NCBI RefSeq assembly: GCF_932294415.1
Contig: NC_065538.1
Location: 11,104,330 to 11,168,329 of the forward strand
Direction of reading: 5' to 3'
From: Quercus robur
Taxonomy: Eukaryota; Streptophyta; Magnoliopsida; Fagales; Fagaceae
DNA: 64,000 bases
The position numbers and the translations under genes are program-made. Below are positions 1 through 11,957 of the stretch, piece after piece. The notes under the pieces were generated by a model. That model ran no database searches and was not told the origin of the DNA. It worked only from the letters and a program-made list of their open reading frames with translations. Positions within the stretch are counted from its first letter, which is position 1, and each line of letters begins with the position of its first letter.

Positions 1-830
1 CAAATTACTGTAAAACTTTCAAATTCTTCGGCAATTGATTATTTTCATTGTTCCTTTTTTGGGTTTAGAGAAATGAAACTTGAGCACTGTAGTTGACTAC
101 TTGAATTGTTATCATTGTTGAAGTTTTATATACAGGGCATTTGAAGTAGGGAGCATTTGGATTGCAGGGCCAATAATTTAATTCCTTTACCTTCTACCCA
201 AGCATGAAGGGGATAACCTTTGCTTCCACCACATCGTGCACTGGGGGGAAGTTGGGGAGAAGAGGGGATGGATTTCTTGGGCATTTGGAAATTGTCTGGT
301 TACTATATGATAAGACATATATATATATATATATATATAGATATATATATATATAATAAAATAAAATAAAATAAAAAAACAAAAAAAAAAACATGGAGGC
401 TGTGTATTCACTATTCATTCCAAAGTTGATAGATTATAATCTTTTATGCTTTGATCCTATATGATGGTCGTTAGTGCTTATTCAAGGCTAGGCATGATGC
501 AGTTAAAGATGAGTTTGCTGTGTGTCAACTCAAGAAGAAGGAATACCATATGATCAAAAATCTTGATCACAGGTGTCTTATTCCTCTGTAAAGTACTACT
601 TTACCTGTCCACATGAGTTTTTTTTTTTTTTTTGGGGGGGTGGGGGGGGAAGGGGTTGATATGGGTATAATGTCTGTAACTTAAATGTATTTTAGCTAGT
701 GCCAGTTCATCTTGTAATAAAAGAACAAACTTAGGATGGAGAAAATTGAGGGTTTCAATGAGAAAGGATAGAACCCTAGGTGGCTTCAATGAGAAGACCT
801 TAGCATCAACTCTCTTCTACCAAAATGTGT
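1..830. other. Non-coding left edge with AT microsatellite
   Basis: I see no supportable gene. There is an AT dinucleotide tract at about 319-353 followed by an A-rich stretch to about 391, and a poly-T/poly-G tract at about 618-650. A short open stretch at 481-572 reads like a charged exon fragment but has no convincing start, splice pair or family match, so it is not annotated as a gene. Confidence 0.6.
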
Positions 831-2179
831 AACATTCCTCATAAAAAGGATGCATATTGCTTCATTTGGGGAATTCTGGAGTTTGTTGTTGATGACATTT
901 CTTCTTGTTTTGTTAAAATGGTAGTAACAGGAATATCTAGAGGCATTCTTCTACATTACTAGAGCCTTATGGTTGCCTAATCAGAGTGATGTTTTTGGCT
1001 ATTTGTCATGGATCTTACAGCCAATGGTCAAGTAAAAGACTTACTTGTCTATCCTTTATAAGTTACAAACAATAATCATGATTCATGACCATTTTCTCAT
1101 TAGCATAATCAGTATGGATTATTCGGGAGTGGGAAAAGAGTAAAGACATAAACATAATCATTACAAAAGGTGGGAGAAAAAGACAAACAAAATGCATTTC
1201 TTGCAAAAATTATTTACTGGCCAGCTAAAGCTCTGCTACTTGTAATTATAATCTTTTACAAGTAATCTTTGGCTTTATACATGTCTATGATGAGCAATAT
1301 GTTGAATAGACAAAGTTAGTATATCAATTCCTTTAGATGTGCCTAGTATCTTGTATCGCATACTGTAACATTAAGTAGGATGGAGTTATTCATGTGCCTC
1401 ATTTGGAGCTTATAATTACATATTATTTTTGCTTAAACTAACTCACCTGTTTAAAATTAAGAGTAAGGCTGCCTATCAATCACCTTTCCCAAATCTCGCA
1501 AAAGTGGGAGTTTTGTGCATTAGATATGATTATTTTAATATATTGGATCTACATCTGTTGATCATCTTTAATATCTTGTTTGGTGTCTCAGTCAGGTTTG
1601 AGAAGGAAAAATTGGAATATACAAGAAGACTTCAGGGGTGGTAAACTGGTTTCATTACATTGAAATGGAAGTAGAGTGAGCAGTCTGATAAAGGAAATAT
1701 ATTCCTTGCATGTTATGATCCTATATAGTTTGAGAGTTATTCATATCTAGTTTTGTGGCCAAACTTGGTTTTTTCCTGTGTTTCTATGTAGTTTTTCTAT
1801 ATAACTAGTAAGTTTTTTATTCTCTAAATATGCTTGTTATGAGTTTCTGTGAACTTCATACCTTTATATCCTACCTCTTTATGCGGACAAAGAAGAAAGA
1901 TGAGCACATAGAGGAAGAAATTGCAACACCAGTTTCAACTTTCAACCACAGCTGCAAAAACTTCTCCTCTTGCTGAAAATCCCTTCCCCCCTCGCCACCC
2001 ATCACAGTGCCTGTGATGTTGCGGGAACAAATTCCAGAGAATCAGCAATGCAAACTTTTCAAGTGAATGTTGGAAGAGAAAAGGAAGAACAAATCGAATG
2101 ATCATGAAGAAAAGAAGCGCATTAAGAAAAAGCCTTTCTCAAACAGTTTATTTGAGTAATATCTATCCCTAGTTTCTAA
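831..2179 (+). pseudogene. Fragment of small membrane-protein gene (last intron and last exon), copy A
   Basis: This stretch is collinear with 54260-55730 (same intron text followed by the same last exon), so it is a duplicated 3' part of that gene. The exon-equivalent part is 1887-2179 and begins with the codons for TKKKDEHIEE, as in the right-hand copy. It is broken: the splice acceptor AG is changed to GG just before 1887, indels shift the frame, and TGA replaces the Trp codon of the FKWMLEE segment. The first exon is absent. The fragment runs directly into repeat unit A. Function is unknown; the parent is a short single-span protein that I recognise only as a conserved plant hypothetical. 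Confidence 0.75.
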
Positions 2180-3545
2180 TTATTAATACTATCAATGAAC
2201 ATTTTCCTTCGTTTTTACATGAAATTTTATTTATCCTTTATTCAAATATCAATGAGTCTCCCAATTGTCTACATAAAATCATGTGCAAAAACTTCATCTA
2301 ATTGCATTGAAGTTCTTTAGATCATTGTTGTTCAATGCAAGAATAATGTTGGTGTTAGTCGATAAAAGATGGCGCGGACTAGTGACTTCCATGTTCTGCT
2401 ACTTGAAGAGCAGATGACCCATTTATCTTTTTCATGTAACAAATGTTTCATCAACAGAGATCACTCAAATTTTCTGTTCTAGGTGAAGACTTGAGGGGCA
2501 GAACCTCAATTTTTCCCAACCAAAATCACTCAGATTGGTGGTTGAATGAGCCATCAGCCCTCGGCTAAAAGATAACTACTGAAAATGATAATAACAATAA
2601 GCTCTCCTCATTGCATTCAACGATCTTAGGATACAATTTTTGACATTTAACTTTATTAAATGGGAAGTGGCCCAGCCATTAGCCCAACAGTCTAGGTCCG
2701 ACCCTGATGCTAAGCCCCTATCAAACCAAGCCCCAGATTGGTGCTTGTAACCATTGATTTCAATGAATCATATCACTAGGGGGTGTGCATTCAACCCACT
2801 AACTAACAAAACCAACCCAACCTAATGCATTGGATTGTTTTCATGAGTTGTGCATTGGGTTGAAATTTTATTTTGGGCCTTAGATAGTTTTTTTCCATCC
2901 ATATGACCCAACTCAAAGCATCTTTTATATATATTTATTTATTTATTTCATTACCTTATTTTAATTTGTTTGGTTTGACTATTTTGGTATTTTGAGAATT
3001 AGTTTTGATAAAGTTAGAAATTTGGAATATAATTTAGACATTTATGTGAATTGTAAAAATTTATTGAAAGATGAATAGTTGATGAAAGTCCAATTTTTAT
3101 AAGAGATGAAATGGCTAAGCATAACTCACTGACCCAACTCAACCCAACCCTTGGGTTGGGTGGGGTTGTATTTTCCACACATGTGATGGGTTGGAAATTT
3201 CTCATCCCTGCCTTATCAAGTTGGATTTTGAAAAACATTATCCAACTTGATTCATACACACCCCTACATATCATAATTCAAGCTCATAAGCCATTTCTAG
3301 CTACCAATTCTCCAGGCTGCACTAATGTCCAACAACACCCACATAAAACCAAATAATAATAATAAAATACCATGTTTTTTTTTATGGTCCATTCACTACA
3401 TTTTCCTTGTTGCTTCACATTTTGATCAAAGTAGTCAATAATGTATTAGTGATTCAATGACCATTTCGTATTGATTATAGAAATAAAATATTTCAGTATT
3501 AGTTAATATCAATGTACCATTTTGTAATTATTAATATACATATAC

Positions 3546-3576
<31 letters not shown>

Positions 3577-4280
3577 AATGAACATGTATATTTAATTAGA
3601 AGTCCATAAATTATTAATAGTTAAAAAATGTAAACCCTTACATGTTTACACCATCGTAATTCTTAATAAATTTAACTTTTGTTTTTTTAGAAGACCTAAT
3701 CAATTTAACTAAATATATACTTTGACCCACTTATTCTAACCAATGAAAATCATGCATGGAGTTTTAAAAAAATCTCGATAAAATACAAATAAAAGAATAA
3801 AATACTACACGTATAAGCTTAGCAATTGCATGAGGTGAAGGATTGAGTCAAATGAGAAAGTTTATAGACACAAAAAAAAATTAAACATTTACTGATATGA
3901 CAAATTATTAATAGTTAGTAAAAATGTAATGTTAATAATAGCTCTAAATGAAAACTAGAAAAGACTTGTCACGTCAATTAATATAAAAAAAATGTTGTCA
4001 AATTTGTGTGGCTGACACGGAGAAAACGAAGATACGATAAAAAATTAAAACTAAAAAATAAACGGAAGGAAGCAGTAGTGGTCGACGAAGAAGACAAAGT
4101 AGTGGTCGACGACGGCGAGAAGAAGAAAATAAGGTGACAGCATCATCAAAGTTCCCCACTGCCACTTTGGTTTTAATATTGTTTTAGACATTTGGAGTTT
4201 TGGACACATAACAAAATGTCACTGTATTGGAGGTCATACTCATATCTAGACGCGGTTATCTAGTCCTTTAGATCACTTAA

Positions 4281-4318
<38 letters not shown>

Positions 4319-4718
4319 TCTTCTTCGATGAGGTGGCACTGGCACCCATTATATTTATACACAGAGAAGAAACGGGGTTTCCCTTTTCCAATGATTGGGC
4401 ACCAGTAATTTTATAAAGAGCTTAGGCAGAAAGACCTACAGAGAAGACTTGAGTTTTATTAAGGGAAAAGGCTAAAGAATGACTTAAAAGGAATTGGTTT
4501 GGAAAAGAGAAATGTTATTTATAAATCTCTTTAACAGGACCCATTAAAAATAAATAAATACATAGGAGACTGACATCTTTATTATACAATGCGAGTTTAG
4601 ACTCATTAGACAAAAAGACGTAGAAAGAGTTTACGGAGTGGACTAAGTTTCGAAGTCCGCAGATGGGAAGAGGTCTTTTTAAAAAAAAAAAAAATTAGGC
4701 GAATGAAAGTAGTCCATT

Positions 4719-4756
<38 letters not shown>

Positions 4757-5567
4757 TTATTAAAAGAAAAATAGACCCGTCCATTAGTTCAAGTCTCCCA
4801 AGGGAGAAAAATAATCATTTTCTGGAACATCATAATAAGAGTCTTTTGGCTGAGTAAGAACAAAATTTGGTTATAAATCCCACTAAAAAAATAAATATTG
4901 CTACATATTTAAAAATCTAACAATTAAATTGCATATTCTTTATATTCTTAACATGCATGTCAAATTTTGTACGAACCTAATGTTATTTATTATGAAAAAC
5001 TTATTTTTTATAAATAATTTTACATTATAAAAACGTGAAATTTAAATATTTGATTGATAATATAATTATTGATCTTTGATTTTTTTTAAATTTTACAAAT
5101 ATAAAGGATATAAGATGAGCGTAGGTACAATCATTGGCGAGTTTATTAAGAATACTATAGGTACTGTTAAAAGTCGTTCTTTAAGAAAATAATGTAGTGA
5201 TATTACTGAAATGATTGAAAATTCGGTGGTGTGATTGTCGAATTACATTAGAAATAAAAAAAAAAAAAATACAACCAAAATGTGGTAGTGATAGTACCGA
5301 ATTACTACCTGCCCTGCTGCCCATAACAGAAATAATAACTTCAATTAAAAAATTTACATGAAAATTATAATGTGTAAAATTATGCGGTCTCAAAACTTAT
5401 GTGTATGAGCTCAATGAAAAGTCATACAAATTCGGTTTTATATATATATTATAGATTATAGATTATAGATTGTACATTAGAGAAAGTTTATTGGTATAAA
5501 AAAAAATCTCATAATATTTTTATGACAACTTTGTTTTAATTTGTGGTAGGTTGGTATAATCTTTATA

Positions 5568-5607
<40 letters not shown>

Positions 5608-5805
5608 TGACTTGTGGTGGGCTAACATTTCAATTTGTTGTAAAAATCTTGTGAAATTTTGTTGTGGCCGTAGAAGAAATATTTAGATTATAAATTATAG
5701 AAATGCTACTGAAGAGAGAAGAAAAAAAAAACACACACACACAAACAAACAACCTGAAACCCTTAAAAAATTCACACACTTAATCTATGATTTATTTACC
5801 ATCTT

Positions 5806-5850
<45 letters not shown>

Positions 5851-6417
5851 TATGGAACTCAATTGTCTTTTTTCAGTTCTTGTCATCAATGATTGATGAA
5901 AAAGAGGTTAATTTCAGTAAAATTTTGATGTTTACGTTATTTAGGGTTTGAACTATATAAGTTTGGAGGAAAAAAAAAAAAAAAAAACGTGAGAGTCAAG
6001 TATGAGTTTGGGGAAAGAGAGCATGAGTAGGATATATATATAAATAGTCAAGTGAGTTATTTTAGTGCAAAAGACTAGGAATCCAGCATAAATGAATCAT
6101 AAAAAAACACAATCATATATCTAATCTATAATTCTATACCATTCCTTAAGTTCCCATAATCTACAGTATTTATAAGATAAACTATCGCAACAATTTGTAT
6201 AAATCTACCACCCAAAGAACCAATGTCTTTGAAACATACTACGTTAAAATTCAAATTCAAATTTGTTATCAATTTAAATCCAAAAGTCATAATTTTGATG
6301 TTTGGATTGCTCCAACTTGACGAAATGTAGGGGAATATTACTTCAAACAATCAAAGAACCGAGATAAGCAAGTTTGTTCTATTTATCATCTAAATAAGTA
6401 AATATGATGTAGGAAGA
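2076..6417. repeat. Tandem repeat unit A (about 4.3 kb, first of three)
   Basis: The unit starts inside the last exon of the small membrane-protein gene (GAGAAA codons at 2076) and ends at 6417, where unit B starts at the same exon point. Landmarks shared with units B and C, in order, are the exon tail, a 3' flank, a 490-bp hAT MITE, a run of AT-rich DNA, a GTCGACGAAGAAG-rich stretch near 4080, a GA tract near 4290, a second AT/GA tract near 5810-5850 and a final block at 5985-6417. No gene is seen in the rest. Poly-T tracts (4721-4753) and AT/GA microsatellites are frequent. Confidence 0.85.
2777..3266. mobile_element. hAT-type MITE, copy in unit A
   Basis: The ends are TAGGGGGTGTGCAT on the left and the inverse, ending CACCCCTA, on the right. 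Flanking 8-bp direct repeats are CATATCAC (2769-2776) and CATATCAT (3267-3274), one mismatch. An 8-bp duplication is the hAT hallmark. The interior is rich in CCAACCCAACCC-type motifs near both ends and has no transposase. The same insertion sits at the same place in units B and C, so it predates the triplication. Confidence 0.85.
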
Positions 6418-6525
6418 GAGAAATGGAAGATCAAACAAAAAGATCCTGACGAAAATAATTGCATTGATGAAGAGAGAGTCATTCTCAAACAGTTTATTCG
6501 AGAAAAATCGATCCCTAGTTTCTAA
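6418..6525 (+). pseudogene. Last-exon remnant at start of unit B
   Basis: Thirty-six codons read in frame to a TAA at 6523-6525: the translated start is EKWKIKQKDPDENN and the end is IREKSIPSF. This is the C-terminal end of the small membrane protein whose other copies are at 1887-2179 and 55454-55730. No upstream exon precedes it; the preceding sequence is the end of unit A. It therefore cannot be expressed as the original protein. The frame is better preserved here than in the longer copies, which suggests recent duplication from an intact parent. Confidence 0.75.
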
Positions 6526-6978
6526 AATACTATAAATGAATATTTTCCTTCGTTTTTACATGAAGCTTAATTTATCCTATATTCAAATATCAACGAGTTT
6601 CCCAATTGTCTGCCTAAAAATATGTGCAAAAACTTCATCTAATTTCATCGAAGTTCTTTACATCATTGTTGTTCAATGGAAGAATAATGTTGGTGTTAGT
6701 AAAAGATAGCGTCGACTAGTTACTTCCATGTTCTACTTATCGAAGAGCAGATGACCCATTTATCTTTTTCATGTAACAAATGTTTCACCATCAGAGATCA
6801 CTCAGATTTTCTGTTCTAGGTAAAGACTTGAGGTGTGTGGAACCTCAATTGCCCAGCCCAAATGGGCCAAATCACTCAGGTTGGAGGCTAAATGAGCCAT
6901 CAGCCCTTGGCTAAAAGATAACAACAGAAAATGATAATAACAATAAGCTCTCCTCATTGCATTCAATGACCTTAGGAT

Positions 6979-8145
6979 CAAGGTTGTCAAAATCGGGATC
7001 CTATATAGGATCGTTGAAGGTAGGTGAGATCGTAGATCGTAGGATCGGATCGTGAATCGTAAGATCCTACATATTTTCAGATTTAAAGCAAAAAACACAT
7101 TGATAATGATTTTGTATGTTGAATAATTACGTAAATTATAAATTCATCCATAAAAAAACTTAGATTTGCATCATATGATGTAATTTGCATGTCATACATT
7201 GCTAAGTCTATATTAACGAAACAAATATATTTAAGTTTTGACTTAATGTATCTAAAAGGTTTAATAAATATTTAATTAGCAACCAAATACCAAAATATTT
7301 ATCAAAACATAAGAAAAATATTTTTAAGTTCTAAGTTCCAAATTTGAAATCCAAAATAAGTTAGCAAATGGAAACTAGCTAACTACAATATGAAATTCAA
7401 AAGTAAGATGAATATTAAGATAAAGTGAATATTTAATTATTCCCATTCTAAGGTTCTTATAACCACCGTCCTAAATTCCTAATAATCATCATTCATTTCA
7501 TCATCTATGTAGACATTATATATTTGTATACTAGAGTTGTAAAAGATATCAAGATATAATTTCACACTCAACTATTCAAGTTATACCACTCAGCAACAAT
7601 TAAAGAGTATACTCAAAAAAATCAATCAATCTATATACAAATACAAGCATAACTGATAAAATTATATTAAAAAAAAAATTTAGTAATATTAGAACACAAA
7701 TTAGTATATTGATCAAACAAATTTAACAATATTATAGCTTAAAATGCAGCAAAGCCAAGTCAAATTCTTCATTTAGAAATGATGAAACATTCTTTTATTT
7801 TAATTACAAGTGAACTAGAAACTAGAAAACATTTGCTTAGGTTGACATAATTTTATAAAATAAAAAATAAAAAGTCATACCATCACAACATGAAAAAATA
7901 AAAATCCTTAAAGCTTCATCAAAACAAAAAATTTATCCAAAAACAAAAAACAAAAAATTATGTTTTTGGTAGAATCGGTAGGATCAGTAGAATCTCATTC
8001 GATCCTACGATCCTATACGATCCTACACGATCCTACGTACGATTTTACCATTTTTACGATCCTAGTGCGATTCTAATCGTTTTGGTGAGGTGGAATCGTA
8101 AAATCGTGCGATCCTACGATCTAGATTGCGATTTTGACAACCATG
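6979..8145. mobile_element. Non-autonomous hAT element, 1,167 bp
   Basis: A perfect 8-bp target duplication CTTAGGAT flanks it (6971-6978 and 8146-8153). The terminal inverted repeats are CAAGGTTGTCAAAATCG and, on the other strand, CATGGTTGTCAAAATCG. Units A (near 2632) and C (near 24574) carry the uninterrupted target, so the insertion postdates the duplication. The subterminal 130 bp at each end are packed with variants of GATCCTAC/GTAGGATC; hAT transposases are known to bind short subterminal repeats, so these are probable binding sites. The interior is AT-rich with no transposase frame. Confidence 0.92.
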
Positions 8146-8354
8146 CTTAGGATACAATTTTTGACATTTACCTTTATCAAATGGGAAGCAGCCCAACATT
8201 CAAGGTCTGACCCTAATGCTAAGCCCCTATCGAACCAAGCGCCGGATTGAGGTTTCAAGTCACCTAGAAATTTATCCTCGCACATATATTCTTTTGTGAA
8301 CATTATATTTTGTTCTTGGCCCTTGTAACCATTAATTTCATTGAACCATATCAT

Positions 8355-8865
8355 CAGAGGTATGCATCCAACCCACCAACTTGACGAAACTAACCCAACC
8401 CGATGCCTTGGGTTGGTTTCTTGAGTTGGTGCAATGGATTGAAATTTTATTTTGAACCTAAGTTAGGGTAGAATTCAGGTTATTAGTTTTTCTTTTCCAT
8501 CCATATGACTTAACTCAATCCACCTTATATATAAATTTATTTCATCACCTTATTTTAATTTGATTAGTTTGATTACTTTAGTATTTTGAGAATTTGATTT
8601 GATAAATTAAGAAATTTGGAATATAATTTAGACATCGATGTGAATTGTAAAAATTTATTGAAAAAAAAAGTGTTTAAATAATTGATGAAAGTCCAATTTT
8701 TACAAGAGATAAAATGTCTTAAGGATAATTCATTGACCCAACCCAACCTAACTCAACTCTCGTGTTGAGTTTTCTACACATGTAATGAGTTGGAAATTTC
8801 TTATCCCCACCTCATCAAGTTGGATTTTGAAAAAAATTATCCAACTAGATTTGGACACACCCCTA
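8355..8865. mobile_element. hAT-type MITE, copy in unit B
   Basis: Orthologous to the element at 2777-3266. The target duplication is a perfect CATATCAT on both sides (8347-8354 and 8866-8873). The left terminus has decayed to CAGAGGTATGCAT, while the right end keeps CACCCCTA. No coding potential. Confidence 0.85.
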
Positions 8866-10192
8866 CATATCATTATAATTCAAGCTCCTAAGCCATTTAT
8901 AGCTACCAATTCTCCAGGCTGCACTAATGATCAACAACACCCACATAAAACCAAATAATAATAATAAGATACCCTTTTTTTTATGGTCCATTCACTGCAT
9001 TTTCCTTGTTGCTTCACATTTTGATCAAAGTAGTCAATAATGTATTAGTGAATCAATGACCATTTCGTTTTGATTATAGAAATGAAATATTTCAGTAATA
9101 TATATATATATATATATATATATGAACATGTATATTTAATTAGAAGTTCATAAATTATTAAGAGTTAAAAAATGTAAACACTTACATGTTCACACCATCG
9201 TAATTCTTAATAAATTTAAATTTTGGTTTTTTATAAGACCTAATCAATTTAACTAAATGCATACTTTGACCCACTTATTCTAACCAATGAAAAACATGCA
9301 TAGGGTTTGAAAAAAAATACTATAAAATACAAATAAAAGAATAAAATATTACACATATAGGCTTAGCAATAGTATGAGGTGGAGGATTAAGTCAAATGAG
9401 AGAGTTTATAGACACAAAAAAATTTGACTTTTACTGATATGATAAATTGTTAGTAGTAGGTAAGAATGTGATGTTAATAATAGATTTAAATGAAAACTAG
9501 TAAAAACTTGTCACCTCAATTAAAAATGTTGTCAAATTTGTGTGGTTGACACGGAGAAAACGAAGATATGATTAAAAATTTTAAAACTAAAAAATAAACG
9601 GAAGGAAGCAGTAGTGGTCGACAAAGAAGACAGAGTAGTGGTCGACGAAGACGAGAAGAAGAAAATAAGGTGACAGCGTGATCAAAGTTCCCCGCTTTGG
9701 TTTTAATATTGTTTTAGACATTTGGAGTTATGGACACATAACAAAATGTCACTGTATTGGAGGTCATACTCATATCTAGACGCGGTTATCTAGTCCTTTA
9801 GCTCACTTAATTTAAGAGAGAGAGAGAGAGAGAGAGAGAGGATTTCTTCTTCAATGAGGTGGCACTGGCACCCATTATATTTATACACACAGATGAAACC
9901 GGCTTTCCCTTTCCAATGATTGGGCACCAGTAATTTTATAAAGAGTTTAGGCAGAAAGACCTAGAGAGAAGAATTGGGTTTTATTAAGGGAAAAAGCTAA
10001 AGAATGACTTAAAAGGAATTGGTTTGGAAAAGAGAAATGTTATTTATAAATCTCTTTAACCGGACCCATTAAAATAAATAAATACATGGGAGACCGGCAT
10101 CTTTATTATACAATGCGAGTTTAGACTCATTAGACAAAAAGACGTAGAAAGAGTTTACGGAGTGGACTAATTTTCAAAGTCCGCAGATGGGA

Positions 10193-10239
<47 letters not shown>

Positions 10240-11039
10240 AAAATTGACCATTAGTTCAAGTCTCCCAAGGGAGAAAATTAATCATTTTCTGGAACATCAT
10301 AATAAGAGTCTTTTGGCTGAGTAAGGAAAAAGTTTTGGCTATAACTCCCACTAAAAAAATAAATATTGTTACATATTCAAAAATCTAACAGTTAGATTGC
10401 ATATTCTTTATATTCTTAACATGCATGTTAAATTTTGTGTGAACCATATGTTATTTATTATGCAAAACTTATTTTTTATGAATAATTTTACACTACAAAA
10501 ACTTGAAATTTAAATATTTGATTTATAATATAATTATTGATCTTTGATTTTTTCTAAATTTTGCAAGTATAAAAGATATAAGATGAGTGTAGGTACAGTC
10601 ATTGGCAAGTTTATTAAGAGTACTGTAGGTACTATTAAAAGTTCTTTAAGAGAATAATGTAGTGATATTACTGAAATAGTTGAAAATTCGGTGGTGTGAT
10701 TGTCGAATTACATTAGAAATAATAAATAAATAAAAAATACAACCAAAATGTGGTAGCGGTAGTACCGAATTACTAGCTGCCCTGCTGCCCATAACAGAAA
10801 TAATAACTTCAATTAAAAAATTTACATGAAAATTATAATGTGTAAAATTATGCAGTCTCAAAACTTATGTGTATGAGCTCAATGAAAAGGCATTCGAATT
10901 CGGTTTTATATATATTATAGATTATAGATTGTACATTAGAGAAAGTTTATTAGCATAAAAAAAATCTCATAATATTTTTATGACAACTTTGTTTTAATTT
11001 GTGGTAGGTTGGTATAATCTTTATTTATATATCTATATC

Positions 11040-11071
<32 letters not shown>

Positions 11072-11255
11072 GACTTGTGGTGGGCTAACATTTCAATTTG
11101 TTGTAAAAATCTTGTGAAATTTTGTTGTGGACTTAGAAGAAATATTTAGATTATAAATTATAGAAATGCTACTGAAGAGAGAAGAAAAAAAAAACACAAA
11201 CAAACAACTTGAAACCCTTAAAAAATTCACACACTTAATCTATGATTTATTTACC

Positions 11256-11326
<71 letters not shown>

Positions 11327-11453
11327 GGAACTCAATTGTCTTTTTTCAGTTCTTGGCATCAACGATTTATGAGAAAGAGGTTTATTTCAGTAAAATTTTG
11401 ATGTTTACGTTATTTAGGGTTTGAACTATATAAGTGTCTGTTTGGATACTGCT

Positions 11454-11905
11454 TGAAGATGATAAAATATTGGGCATGATGGGCTTACCTTAATGGGCCT
11501 GACGGATTGGGCCTCTTGGGCCTGCGTAAGTACGGTCCCAGCTTTGAAGGCCCATCACTACTGACGCAGCAAGGGCCCATGGTCCGGTAATGAGAATCCT
11601 TGCTCACCACGTTTGGAAGAATTGGGAATAGAGTCCCACATTGAAAAGATGTGGGAACCAAAAAGGGAAAGTCAACCCCTTATCACTATAAAAGGCGTAA
11701 TACCCACAGAAATCGAGGTATGCTTTTATGAACCCTCTCTAACGCACTAAGTAAAACAGAGGAATTCTAACTTGACCGTCGGAGAGTCTTTGGCCGGCAC
11801 CACACCGGTGCTCTCTGAAGGATTCTTTAGTTTTCTTCGTCGTGCAGGTTCAATTCGAGTCGCGAGTACGGTGTGACCCATTGGTGACGGTTTTCGACGT
11901 CATCA
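11454..11905 (+). repeat. 5' LTR
   Basis: 452 bp, starting TGAAGATG and ending GTCATCA. It matches the 3' LTR except for a G in place of A at about 11564 (ACTGACGC here, ACTAACGC there). It contains the TATA box at 11687. Confidence 0.97.
11687..11693 (+). promoter_or_regulatory. TATA box in 5' LTR
   Basis: TATAAAA within CTATAAAAGG, mid-LTR, is the probable core promoter for genomic RNA; transcription would start about 30 bp downstream. An identical copy lies in the 3' LTR. Confidence 0.75.
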
Positions 11906-11907
11906 GT

Positions 11908-11925
11908 TGGCGCCGTCTGTGGGAA
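11908..11925 (+). other. Primer-binding site
   Basis: TGGCGCCG... begins three bases after the LTR end. The leading TGGCGCCGT matches the complement of the 3' end of a plant tRNA of the Asp/Arg type; the rest matches less well, so the exact primer tRNA is not certain. Confidence 0.75.
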
Positions 11926-11957
11926 AGCTGCATAACATTCCTAGACAAAAGAGTTAC

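Noticed and set aside
481-572. Exon-like charged stretch (begins FKARHDAVKDEF)
   Set aside because: No recognised family, weak donor, no partner exon in the window.
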